Part shown: positions 1-9,351 of the stretch, in pieces | Layout: every line of letters begins with the position of its first letter | Position numbering within the stretch: position 1 is the stretch's first letter | Assembly (NCBI GenBank): GCA_032718475.1 | Contig: JAUCBJ010004838.1 | Span: 1-29,148, forward strand | DNA from: Nemertoderma westbladi | Lineage: Eukaryota > Xenacoelomorpha > Nemertodermatida > Nemertodermatidae | Length of the DNA stretch: 29,148 nucleotides | Direction: 5' to 3' | Made by a program: the position numbers and the translations under genes | The notes under the pieces: generated by a model | The model's database searches: none | What the model saw: only the letters and a program-made list of their open reading frames with translations | Told to the model about the DNA's origin: nothing

Positions 1-453
1 TGCTGATATGGCACAGCATTCTTAAAAATGCAGCATGCCGATCCTAGTAGTACGTAGCTGATCGCGAAATGTGAACGTGTTCCGTTACTGGGACGGCCGG
101 ACATGCATCCTGGGGGTGTTGTCGATATGTATATGTGTGAATACTGATAGCGAGCGGGGGGGGGGTTACTTCAATTCTTGACTAACAATAACATATATAA
201 CTAATTTAATGATGATTTCTAAAGTAAAGAATTATTAAATATGATCGATTTTATACTAAATTGATCTGGAGACAAAATATATTTCATTTCAGACTAATTT
301 TATTTCATTTATAGTTTCTTTATTCATTTCACTTGATAGAGTGTAAGGAAGTATGAAATAAAATAAAGATCGCCGACGGCGGTGAACAGGAATTTATTCC
401 ACCTGATTTTAAATTATTAATTTCATTTCATTTCATTTCATTTCATTTCATAG
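1..453 (+). other. intron 3' part upstream of first visible agrin exon
   Basis: No gene was recognised here. The stretch is AT-rich with a short poly-G run near 156-165. It ends in a pentanucleotide microsatellite, TTTCA repeated about six times (421-450), followed directly by TAG at 451-453. The microsatellite seems to serve as the pyrimidine-rich tract of the acceptor for the exon starting at 454. Earlier agrin exons must lie upstream of the window. Confidence 0.6.
421..450 (+). repeat. (TTTCA)n microsatellite abutting a splice acceptor
   Basis: Six perfect TTTCA units are followed immediately by TAG and the first Kazal exon. The tract is pyrimidine-rich on the coding strand and lies where the polypyrimidine tract should be. 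Its length polymorphism could affect acceptor strength, but that is inference. Confidence 0.85.
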
Positions 454-668
454 ATATTTGTGATGATGAATGTTTTTATGATGCTGTCTGTGAGTTGAGA
501 CCTTCTGGGCCATTCATCATGCATGTGTTATCATCAGTGCATAACTCGAGTCCGCCTCAATCTGTATGCGCACTGATCTCAATACTTACGAATCAAACTG
601 CCACGCTTGGAACGCAATGTGTGAACGTCAGACTCCATTGGAGATACTGCACACCGGCGAGTGTAGAG
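454..668 (+). CDS. AGRN: agrin exon 1 of window: follistatin/Kazal domain (apparent frameshifts)
   Basis: Follistatin-like domain: an EGF-like half followed by a Kazal half, as in the repeated FS domains of agrin. The acceptor is TAG at 451-453 and the donor GTAACT at 669; the exon ends in phase 1. Three overlapping reading frames each carry one consecutive part of a single domain: CDDECFYDAVCELRPSGP (about 459-512), then SCMCYHQC (about 517-540), then ICMRTDLNTYESNC running on to LHTGEC (560-664). Each change of frame is +1, so the exon is 2 nt too long for one open frame (215 nt; two bases in, one base out). The domain call is firm because the Cys pattern continues across the frames. Sequencing indels, recent pseudogenisation or unannotated splicing could explain the shifts. 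I assign the exon to agrin from its phase match to the next exon and its position. Confidence 0.75.
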
Positions 669-830
669 GTAACTAAAGCCAATTTAATGGCAGTATTTCA
701 ATACTTTTGTGTAAAAAATTGTTTCAGAAATATTACAATATTTAGACGACCTATCTTGTTTCCATTTCCAAAAAAAGTTGTAAGGTGACCAACCAACTTA
801 TTCATAGGGGAATGAAATTTATCCGTATAG

Positions 831-998
831 GAGATGAAGTTAGTGACGTATGCCCTCCTGGAATGGTTCCAACACAGTCTAGGGACGGTAGCGAGGGGAT
901 ATATCTATGCGACGAGAGAAACAGATGCCCAACCCACAACCAGACGTGTTACAAACAACCAGACCAACCATTCTCAGTTTGCTGTTACGGTGTGCCTC
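831..998 (+). CDS. AGRN: agrin exon 2 of window: short Cys-rich (lustrin-Cys-like) domain
   Basis: After GTATAG at 825-830 the exon reads two bases, then an open frame of 55 codons starting DEVSDVCPPGM and reaching SVCCYGVP. Cysteines are spaced C-x18-C-x5-C-x6-C-x10-CC. With the CPPG start and CC end this resembles the small lustrin-Cys modules of invertebrate extracellular proteins; that family name is inference from spacing only. I chose this acceptor because it alone restores phase with exon 1 (one base carried over) and leaves a G-D-E-V linker. The preferred donor is GTGAGT at 999; GTGTGC at 990 is an alternative that also leaves phase 1. Vertebrate agrins, as I recall them, have no such module between their last pre-LE follistatin domain and the GCC motif, so this looks lineage-specific. 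Confidence 0.75.
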
Positions 999-1124
999 GT
1001 GAGTTCACCTTTTCATATACACCTGGGATCTCAACGGTATTTAAATTCGGTTGTCTGTCTGTCTGTCTCTCCCCAGTACCTCGTTGCTGTACTACCCCCC
1101 CCCCCCTCCCCCTCCCCTAGTACC

Positions 1125-1352
1125 AGTGGCGTCACTATGGGGAGGGGGTGGCGGCCTGATTGTGGGGGGAGTCTCCTCGTGGGTCTCAGCATACGAAATT
1201 TTATTGATGATGAACATCGCCATAGGTTTAGGATGATACATATTTTAATAACACGAGTGAAATACACAATCTGAAATACAAAATAATGAAAATAATTTTG
1301 GATATTTTATATTTGATTACCCGCGGGCCGCCAGTACCTACGTGACGCCACT
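1125..1352. mobile_element. MITE-like element with ~11-bp terminal inverted repeats
   Basis: AGTGGCGTCAC at 1125-1135 is matched by its exact reverse complement GTGACGCCACT at 1342-1352. Inside both ends the sequence GGCGGCC recurs in inverted orientation. The interior is AT-rich and has no convincing coding capacity. The total length of 228 bp and GC-rich termini around an AT-rich core fit a non-autonomous DNA transposon. I could not define a target-site duplication, so the superfamily is left open. The element ends only about 35 bp before the first unit of the 54-bp array. Confidence 0.55.
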
Positions 1353-1386
1353 TCCCAATAGCTCCTTTTCGGTTGTTTGTTTACAG

Positions 1387-3005
1387 TTGCGACGCCCCCA
1401 TTGTGCTCTATCCCCCCAGTACCGCGTTCTTTGTTTACAGTTGCGACGCCCCCATTGTGCTCTATCTTCCCAGTACCCCGCGTTCTTTGTTTACAGTTGC
1501 TTCGCCCCCATTGTGCTCTATCCCCCCAGTACCGCGTTCTTTGTTTACAGTTGCGACGCCCCCATTGTGCTCTATCTCCCCAGTACCGCGTTCTTTGGTT
1601 ACAGTTGCGACGCCCCCATTGTGCTCTATCTTCCCAGTACCGCGTTCTTTGTTTACAGTTGCTTCGCCCCCATTGTGCTCTATCCCCCAGTACCGCGTTC
1701 TTTGTTTACAGTTGCGACGCCCCCATTGTGCTCTATCTTCCCAGTACCGCGTTCTTTGTTTACAGTTGCTTCGCCCCCATTGTGCTCTATCCCCCCAGTA
1801 CCGCGTTCTTTGTTTACAGTTGCGACGCCCCCATTGTGCTCTATCTCCCCAGTACCGCGTTCTTTGGTTACAGTTGCGACGCCCCCATTGTGCTCTATCT
1901 TCCCAGTACCGCGTTCTTTGTTTACAGTTGCTTCGCCCCCATTGTGCTCTATCCCCCCAGTACCGCGTTCTTTGTTTACAGTTGCGACGCCCCCATTGTG
2001 CTCTATCTTCCCAGTACCGCGTTCTTTGTTTACAGTTGCTTCGCCCCCATTGTGCTCTATCCCCCCAGTACCGCGTTCTTTGTTTACAGTTGCGACGCCC
2101 CCATTGTGCTCTATCCCCCCAGTACCGCGTTCTTTGTTTACAGTTGCGACGCCCCCATTGTGCTCTATCTCCCCAGTACCGCGTTCTTTGGTTACAGTTG
2201 CGACGCCCCCATTGTGCTATATCTCCCCAGTACCGCGTTCTTTGTTTACAGTTGCGACGCCCCCATTGTGCTCTATCCCCCAGTACCGCGTTCTTTGTTT
2301 ACAGTTGCGACGCCCCCATTGTGCTCTATCCCCCCAGTACCGCGTTCTTTGTTTACAGTTGCGACGCCCCCATTGTGCTCTATCTCCCCAGTACCGCGTT
2401 CTTTGTTTACAGTTGCGACGCCCCCATTGTGCTCTATCCCCCCAGTACCGCGTTCTTTGTTTACAGTTGCGACGCCCCCATTGTGCTCTATCCCCCCAGT
2501 ACCGCGTTCTTTGTTTACAGTTGCGACGCCCCCATTGTGCTCTATCTCCCCAGTACCGCGTTCTTTGGTTACAGTTGCGACGCCCCCATTGTGCTATATC
2601 TCCCCAGTACCGCGTTCTTTGTTTACAGTTGCGACGCCCCCATTGTGCTCTATCCCCCCAGTACCGCGTTCTTTGTTTACAGTTGCGACGCCCCCATTGT
2701 GCTCTATCCCCCCAGTACCGCGTTCTTTGTTTACAGTTGCGACGCCCCCATTGTGCTCTATCTCCCCAGTACCGCGTTCTTTGGTTACAGTTGCGACGCC
2801 CCCATTGTGCTATATCTCCCCAGTACCGCGTTCTTTGTTTACAGTTGCGACGCCCCCATTGTGCTATATCTCCCCAGTACCGCGTTCTTTGTTTACAGTT
2901 GCGACGCCCCCATTGTGCTCTATCCCCCAGTACCGCGTTCTTTGTTTACAGTTGCGACGCCCCCATTGTGCTCTATCCCCCCAGTACCGCGTTCTTTGTT
3001 TACAG
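1387..3005 (+). repeat. 54-bp minisatellite built from the exon 3 splice-acceptor junction (30 units)
   Basis: Tandem units of 54 bp, with a few of 53 and one of 56, start at 1387, 1441, 1497, 1551, 1605 and so on to 2952. The next copy, at 3006, is the true exon 3 start. Each unit opens with exon-like TTGCGACGCCCCC (or the variant TTGCTTCGCCCCC), then TTGTGCTCTATC, then CCCAGTACCGCG, and closes with TTCTTTGTTTACAG. That closing piece is a good polypyrimidine tract plus AG. The intron therefore presents 31 near-identical 3' splice sites in a row. Because 54 is a multiple of three, all three forward frames stay open over long distances; these frames are low-complexity by-products and I do not call them genes. 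Relative to exon 3 the unit lacks 6 nt (ACTCCG). Confidence 0.97.
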
Positions 3006-3284
3006 TTGCGACGCCCCCAACTCCGTTGTGCTCTATTTCCCCATTCGGGTGCTGCCCTGACGGAGTAACTCCGGCCTCGAACGCCCTCTTTGACGGATGT
3101 CCACGCATCGTGCCGTGTAACTGCAGCGTTATTGGCTCCTACGATCTGACCACCTGCACACGAGATACCGGCCAGTGTGCGTGTCGCAGTGGTGTAGCTG
3201 GTGTTGCTTGCGATCGCTGTGAACTCGGATTCTGGAATTTTCGCGGAATAATTAATTCTACTGATGCCGGTATTGGATGCCTCC
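3006..3284 (+). CDS. AGRN: agrin exon 3 of window: GCCPDG motif and laminin-EGF domain 1
   Basis: The exon begins after the last TTTACAG of the array and reads two bases, then 92 codons and one base before GTAAGT at 3285. It encodes a short Pro/Thr-rich lead (ATPPTPLCSISP), then FGCCPDGVTPA. That motif matches the YGCC-type segment directly preceding the laminin-EGF pair in agrin. Laminin-EGF 1 follows, with eight cysteines from CNCSVIGSYD through GQCAC, CDRCELGFWNFRGI and IGC. The GFWNFRGI string is characteristic of agrin LE1. The start rests on phase: the 2-nt lead fits the phase-1 donor of exon 2. Upstream acceptors are copies of the same site, so alternative starts are physically possible. 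Confidence 0.93.
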
Positions 3285-4025
3285 GTAAGTTAAGTTGACC
3301 TTTGATTATGTTTTACATACAGTTATAGGTCGCCTTTTATGAGTTTTGTTTTGTTTGTCGGACCTTTTGATTTAGTAATGTTCCCATTATACTTACGATT
3401 GTTACATTCCTATTGCTGAGGCACAATCAATTATCTGTTCATAAAATATCCCGGTATTATTCCCCAGTGATTTAAAATTTAAGAATGTTCCAACACTAGG
3501 TAGTTATAGACACAAGGACGACCACATCTCTCCAGAACAATCAACTCCAATTGATCTATCATCACAACCTATTTCTGGGCTAAATAATAATAATAATTGT
3601 AATAGTACTGTATGAAAAAATTATTATATCCAATCTATATATTTTATGTTAATCACCCTTCCATACAACACCAGCGTGCTGCTTTGACTTATGACGGATA
3701 CCTGTAGTATGTAAAAGCAGTATTATTAGTATTATTAAGATCATAATACAAGAACAATTTCGCAGATTTTTGAGAAATGTTCTTCTTTTAATTATATTCA
3801 CCTATTCGTAAAAGTGCCCTTTCCGGCAAAACAAATAAAGTTACATTAGCAGCTACATAGAACAGTTAGGATTCACATTATCCCAGTGCCAATGTGCTTT
3901 AAAAAGTACCCCACACATTTCGATGTGTGATCGAGTGGATTGGATCCAACAGTCGTACAACCCGAGTCCCTGTCGCTTCTCTTAAGTAATCTTCATATAG
4001 GGCCTACCAAATTAATTAACCAATT
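3285..4025 (+). other. intron segment, no gene recognised
   Basis: AT-rich intronic sequence with an ATA/AAT-rich simple stretch near 3583-3600. The last ~130 bp may be 5' untranslated sequence of the retrotransposon that follows, but no boundary or target-site duplication is visible. Confidence 0.5.
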
Positions 4026-5167
4026 ATGAAGATAGCCACATATAATGCAAACTCTGCACGAACGTTATCCAGTGAACACGTGATCTCGACTTTAGCCAAA
4101 TCCTGCGACATTATTCTCCTACAGGAGACTTTGTTACCTAAACAGGAACTCCACTAAAGCGGCTTCACCGGGATTTCTATGCTACTGGTTATTCTCCTGT
4201 TGATTTCCAAAACGGCATCCTAACCGGTCATCCTTTTGGGGATCTGGGAGTTTTGTGGAGAATGAGCCACGGTGCTGATTGTGTTAAAGTTATTGATGAT
4301 TCTGATCCACGGATCATGGTCCTAAAGGTTTCTCCCGCGAGTTCTGGGAAAGATTTTATACTTATTAATGTTTACTTACCATATGAAACGTGTGAGAATC
4401 TTGATGATTATATGAATTACTTAGCAAAGTTAACCACTATAGTTTAAGCTATCAATCACTATGATATATGCATAGTGGGAGATTTTAATGCGCACCCCTT
4501 GAGGCGATTCTTCGAGGAACTAACTCAATCGTGTTCGGATGTAGGCCTAACAATCCTGGATACATCCAGACTCCCAAGTGATACTTTCACTTTCGTCAGC
4601 TCTGCCAACAACTCAGTATCATGGTTAGATCACTGCGTATGTTCAGGGAGCATGTGCGATCGGGTGAACAACATTGTTGTTGAGTACTCAACTACTTTCG
4701 ACGATCATTTACCTATGATAATCGACGTTGATACCTCAAGTTCAATAAATCCTCCCAACTCGAATGAGCAGGAAATACCGGCCCGCTCAAAGCTGCCTCG
4801 CTGGAATAAGGCGACAGATTACCATCTCTCCGGGTACCAGTCTTATACGGGCCTCCTACTCGGGGACTGCGCTATCCCACACGATGCACTATCGTGTCGG
4901 GACCCTCAATGTGATAACGAGTCACACTGTGCCGATCTGGCAGAATTTTACTCCCGTATAAGGTCATCACTTCTCACAGCTGCAACAACCCATATCCCAT
5001 GTACAGAGAGTTCCTCCGACGTGCGAATTGACTCACACAATATCCCTGGTTGGAGTGACGAGGTCGAACAACTGCACCGAATTGCACGGGAGTCATTTCT
5101 CTGCTGGCGCTCACTTGGGAGCCCCCGGGCGGGAGGGTCCCCAGTTTCGCCTCATGAGTATATCTAG
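4026..5167 (+). pseudogene. LINE endonuclease domain (broken)
   Basis: It starts MKIATYNANSART, a typical beginning of a LINE AP-endonuclease, with LLQETLL soon after (catalytic Glu region). Further on come VGDFNAHP, SWLDHCVCS and FDDHLPM, which correspond to the GDFN, LDH and DH-P catalytic motifs. Breaks seen: a stop with frame change near 4155-4160, an in-frame TAA at 4445-4447, and a further frame change between about 5100 and 5165. The role would be nicking of target DNA to prime reverse transcription; these lesions make the copy non-functional. Confidence 0.88.
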
Positions 5168-7009
5168 GGCGCAATTTAAACGGCGCCTACGATCGATCAA
5201 GCGTAACTCGGATAAGATAAAAGCGGACCGGATCGCGCAATCCCTATATGACAAGGACTGTTATAAGTTCTGGTCTAACGTGCGTCGCATTAACAATCAG
5301 CAGGTACCTCTTCCACCTACTGATAGCCATTCCACTTCCACATACATAGCTGATATGTAGGGAGTTCATTATGAAGGGGTTTTCAACATGTTCCCGGAGG
5401 AGGAGGACTCGCAAGAGGAGGAACCCAAGCCAACATACAAAGACGTGTTTGAACACATTGATTACTCCGCGGACATGATATTCTCCTCCGCCGAGTTAAC
5501 TGAAGCCCTAGCTAAGTTGGAGCGCAATAAAGCTGCCGGACCGGATAATCTAACTGCGGAGCATCTAAAATTCGCCAGTGGCCGTATCATTGTCTGTCTA
5601 TCCTTATTGCTCAGTGCGTGTAATGTACATGGGGTTCTCCCAAAGGATCTTATAACGTCAGTTATTTACCCTATAATAAAGGATAAATGTGGCGATACTA
5701 AGGATAAGTCCAACTACAGGCCCATTGCCGTTAGCAATATAATATGTAAACTTTTCGAGCACTTAATTTTAATGTGAATAATTAACTTTTTGTCAACAAC
5801 AGCCAATCAGTTTGGTTTCAAAAAAGGATGTGGTACTGAGCTCTGTGCTTACACCATTAAGGAAATTATTAACTATTATTTGAATCATGGTAATTATGTT
5901 TATGTATGTTTTCTGGACGCTTCCAAAGCATTCGATTGTGTACAGTACAGCATAGTATATTATTTACGAAATTAGTTAAGAGTAAAGTACCAGTTTTTAT
6001 TATTCGAATTTTATCCTATATGTACGCTCAGCAGTCAATGTTTGTCAGATGGGGGGGATATACCTCCCCCAGTTTTAATTGCACTAATGGTGTTAAACAG
6101 GGCAGCCCGATTTCACCTCTTTTATTTAACTTTTTTATTGATAACCTAAGTAAAGATTTAACTTCATCCGAGTTAGGTTGTACACTAAATGGCTCAGTTA
6201 TTAATCACTTGATATACGCTGATGATATTTGCCTCATAACCCGTAAACCCACATTCGTTACAGTCTCTTGTTAATATTTGTGTAAACTTTGCTAAGGATA
6301 ATAGCATCAACGCAAAAAAATCTAAATGTATGTTTTTTCGTAGTAAATTAAGGAAAGGTACAATTGGCCCGCCGTCCATTAACCTAGATTGTAAACAGTT
6401 GAGTAATGTTGAATGTTTTAAATACTTAGGGCATATTATTTCCAGGATTTTTCTGATGACTGTGATATATTGGCACAAACTAGACTTTTTTATGCTAGAG
6501 CCAATTCCTTGATTAGACGCTTCAGTAACTGTTCTGATAAAGTTAAGAAAGTACTATTTAACAGTTACTGTTCGTCAATCTATTGTTGTGCGTTGTGCTC
6601 TGACGTATATTTTTTACAGTCAAGTTTTAACAAACTTCACATTGCCATTAATAAATCTGTCCGGTCGTTATTTAATATTAAATTATACAATAAGGAGACC
6701 GACGAGATTAATAGTGCGAGTCAAATGTTGGTAAATCTTAATATCCGCTCTCTTAAAGAGATTTTTAGAATATCACTTTTTAGTTTGCATACTCATGTAA
6801 ATTTGTCATCTAATTCTGTTTTAATATGTGTACGTAACACTTGCCGACCATTGTCTACAATGTACGATACTTTTAAGCGGTGGTGTTACTCACGTGCAAC
6901 TTTTGCGCTCACGCGCTCAACTCACGCGCTTTTTATTTCACCTATGTTTCATTTTTTAGACCCATTTTACTTATTGTGCAGAAATTCCCTACCATTAGTG
7001 TTTTTATAG
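5160..7009 (+). pseudogene. LINE reverse transcriptase domain (broken)
   Basis: Consecutive RT blocks are readable: NKAAGPDNLTAEHL (5527 on), NYRPIAVSNIICKLFEHL, NQFGFKKGCGTE, VCFLDASKAFD, GVKQGSPISPLLFNFFID, and the catalytic YADD inside HLIYADDICLIT (about 6213-6245). A C-terminal portion runs to a stop at 7007-7009. Lesions: in-frame TAG at 5358-5360, in-frame TGA at 5775-5777, and frame changes near 5960, 6270 and 6450. The enzyme would copy the element's RNA at the nicked site; this copy cannot. Confidence 0.9.
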
Positions 7010-7136
7010 ATATGGCACTGATATTTAATGTATATAATATGAATATTTGATGCTGAAATAAATAAAAAAAATAAAAAATAAAATTTCGTATCAGGCTTCA
7101 GATCATCCATAATTTCACGCTATAATATATTTGTAG

Positions 7137-8432
7137 CTTGCAGCATAATTTCACGCTATATTATATTTGTAGCTTGCAGCATAATTTCACGCTATATTAT
7201 ATTTGTAGCTTGCAGCATAATTTCACGCCATATTATATTTGTAGCTTGCAGCATAATTTCACGCCATATTATATTTGTAGCTTGCAGCATAATTTCACGC
7301 TACATTATATTTGTAGCTTGCAGCATAATTTCACGCTATATTATATTTGTAGCTTGCAGCATAATTTCACGCTATATTATATTTGTAGCTTGCAGCATAA
7401 TTTCACGCCATATTATATTTGTAGCTTGCAGCATAATTTCACGCCATATTATATTTGTAGCTTGCAGCATAATTTCACGCTACATTATATTTGTAGCTTG
7501 CAGCATAATTTCACGCTATATTATATTTGTAGCTTGCAGCATAATTTCACGCTATATTATATTTGTAGCTTGCAGCATAATTTCACGCTATATTATATTT
7601 GTAGCTTGCAGCATAATGTCACGCTATATTATATTTGTAGCTTGGAGCATAATTTCACGCTATATTATATTTGTAGCCTGCAGCATAATTTCACGCTATA
7701 TTATATTTGTAGCTTGCAGCATAATTTCACGCTATATTATATTTGTAGCTTGCAGCATAATTTCACGCTATATTATATTTGTAGCTTGAAGCATAATTTC
7801 ACGCTATATTATATTTGTAGCTTGCAGCATAATTTCACGCTATATTATATTTGTAACTTGCAGCATAATTTCACGCTATATTATATTTGTAGCTTGCAGC
7901 ATAATTTCACGCTATATTATATTTGTAGCTTGCAGCATAATTTTACGCTATAATATATTTGTAGCTTGCAGCATAATTTTACGCTATAATATATTTGTAG
8001 CTTGCAGCATAATTTCACGCTATATTATATTTGTAGCTTGGAGCATAATTTCACGCTATATTATATTTGTAGCCTGCAGCATAATTTCACGCTATATTAT
8101 ATTTGTAGCTTGCAGCATAATTTCACGCTATATTATATTTGTAGCTTGCAGCATAATTTCACGCTATATTATATTTGTAGCTTGCAGCATAATTTCACAC
8201 TATATTATATTTGTAGCTTGCAGCATAATTTCACGCTATATTATATTTGTAGCTTGCAGCATAATTTCACGCTATATTATATTTGTAGCTTGCAGCATAA
8301 TTTCACGCTATATTATATTTGTAGCTTGCAGCATAATTTCACGCTATATTATATTTGTAGCTTGCAGCATAATTTTACGCTATAATATATTTGTAGCTTG
8401 CAGCATAATTTAACGCTATAATATATTTGTAG
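7137..8432 (+). repeat. 36-bp minisatellite built from the exon 4 splice-acceptor junction (36 units)
   Basis: The array is exactly 1296 bp, 36 units of 36 bp with substitutions but no net indel. A decayed partial unit precedes it from about 7096. Each unit reads CTTGCAG (the first 7 nt of exon 4), then CATAATTTCACGC, then TATATTATATTTGTAG, the intron end with its acceptor. Counting the true one at 8433, there are 37 TTGTAG acceptor copies, plus a second AG in CTTGCAG of each unit. In the phase of exon 4 the unit translates without stops. Exceptions include TGA in the unit near 7789 and TAA at 8411-8413 in the last unit. Units differ mainly at C/T of CGCTATA versus CGCCATA. Confidence 0.97.
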
Positions 8433-8576
8433 CTTGCAGTTGTTCACTTTTGGGAGCGGCGAGACAAGATTGCGACCAAATGACAGGTGTTTGTGACTGT
8501 CTACCTGGAATAAGAGGCGACAAATGCTCGTTGTGTAACAACGGCAATATATTATCAGCAAGCGGCTGTAACCAAG
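8433..8576 (+). CDS. AGRN: agrin exon 4 of window: laminin-EGF domain 2
   Basis: I place the acceptor at TTGTAG (8427-8432) rather than at CTTGCAG seven bases later. Only this start accepts the phase-1 base of exon 3, and it yields GCLPCSCSLLGAARQDC, whose PCSC matches the LE1-LE2 junction of vertebrate agrin. Eight cysteines complete the laminin-EGF fold: CSC, QDC, GVCDC, DKCSLC and SGC. DQMTGVCDC corresponds to the conserved DCEQMTG-type motif of agrin LE2. The donor is GTGTGT at 8577, phase 1. Length 144 nt (2 + 47 codons + 1). Confidence 0.93.
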
Positions 8577-9351
8577 GTGTGTACCGGTATAACTGTAGGC
8601 CTAATGTTTTTTCTTTCATATTATTCCAAATAAGTGTCTGTCAATTTAGTTAACATTTTTTGTACCGAAACGCTTCACTGCTACCGCTATATATATTACA
8701 TTACTTTGATTAAATCATTATTTAGCTATAATGCAGCCTATTCTATAAACGCTGTTAGCAATATTATCGTTTATCTTACAGTACTCGTCCGTTTTACAAA
8801 TATCGTGGCTTGAAGGATTATAAAAAACCCTGTAATATCCTAAAGTTATAGATTATTCGCCATGAACTACATAGTCATACTTTTGTTTATTAAGGAGAAA
8901 CCGTGGTTAATAATAATGATACTAAGAAGTTGTTAGATGATACTGGTGGTATGGCTACTGAAGCCATTAGTCAACCATACAGTCACACAATCATTAGTAA
9001 TGTCCAATCAACAACAATTGAGCTACCGCCTACAGGGGTAAGTCGGTGTTCAACAATTTAAAGATCAACTAACCAACCAACACCCATCTAATCAATAAAT
9101 CGTATAATATATAATTTTCGATATTATTTGTGCGGTACAGCTTATGTAAGTTGGTTGAAGAAGTGACATGGAAGTCCAGTGTAAGATACCGTCAACATCT
9201 TTTATGATTGGTCGGTCTCTTAAACCTATAGCGGATTTCCAAATTCGTATTCTATATAACTAGAAGTAAATCAAAATATGAAATATATTACCTGCTGTGT
9301 ATTTCAGGTAATTGATTTGACCACAACTTACTTTTTTTATGTTATTTTTAG
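8577..9351 (+). other. introns flanking exon 5, nothing further recognised
   Basis: Two introns of about 318 and 314 bp surround exon 5. I looked for the follistatin-9 and SEA domains that follow LE2 in vertebrate agrin and found neither Cys-rich nor SEA-like coding sequence in any forward frame here. Both introns are AT-rich and repeat-free. Confidence 0.6.
8895..9037 (+). CDS. AGRN: agrin exon 5 of window: Thr/Ser/Asn-rich linker
   Basis: After TTAAG at 8890-8894 the exon gives two bases and 47 open codons to GTAAGT at 9038 (phase 0). The peptide starts ETVVNNNDTKKLL and ends STTIELPPTG. It has no cysteines and is rich in T, S, N and D. It joins LE2 directly to EGF1. In vertebrate agrin this interval holds a ninth follistatin domain, Ser/Thr regions and a SEA domain. 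Here it is a single short linker that may carry O-glycans (inference). Both phases match their neighbours, which is the main support, since the sequence itself is not conserved. Confidence 0.8.

Larger units (their letters stand above)
4026..7083 (+). mobile_element. degenerate non-LTR retrotransposon (LINE), endonuclease + reverse transcriptase
   Basis: A sense-oriented LINE of about 3 kb lies within the intron between exons 3 and 4. It carries an apurinic-type endonuclease followed by a reverse transcriptase, then a short A-rich 3' tail made of AATAAA-like words (about 7060-7083). There is no recognisable ORF1 upstream, so it is 5'-truncated or ORF1 is too decayed to see. The protein order and tail fit a CR1/Jockey-like group; the clade cannot be set by eye. 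Several in-frame stops and frameshifts make it inactive. Flanking target-site duplications were not found. Confidence 0.9.

Noticed and set aside
495-788. 97-codon frame overlapping the Kazal exon
   Set aside because: It follows one wrong frame through the exon and on into the intron; Kazal cysteines lie in the other frames.
1342-3298. Three overlapping long forward frames (560-640 codons) over the 54-bp array
   Set aside because: They exist because the unit is 54 nt and lacks stops in any frame. The peptides are pure 18-residue repeats, and only the last ~92 codons of one frame are real (exon 3).
7138-8385. Repeat protein of 12-residue units across the 36-bp array
   Set aside because: By-product of a 36-nt period; it is in a different phase from exon 4 and consists of intron end sequence.
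7137-8432. CRISPR array
   Set aside because: Units are directly contiguous with no unique spacers, and the context is an animal intron.
8440-8576. Exon 4 acceptor at CTTGCAG (exon from 8440)
   Set aside because: Phase would not match exon 3 and the first LE2 cysteine (PCSC) would be lost; TTGTAG seven bases upstream solves both.
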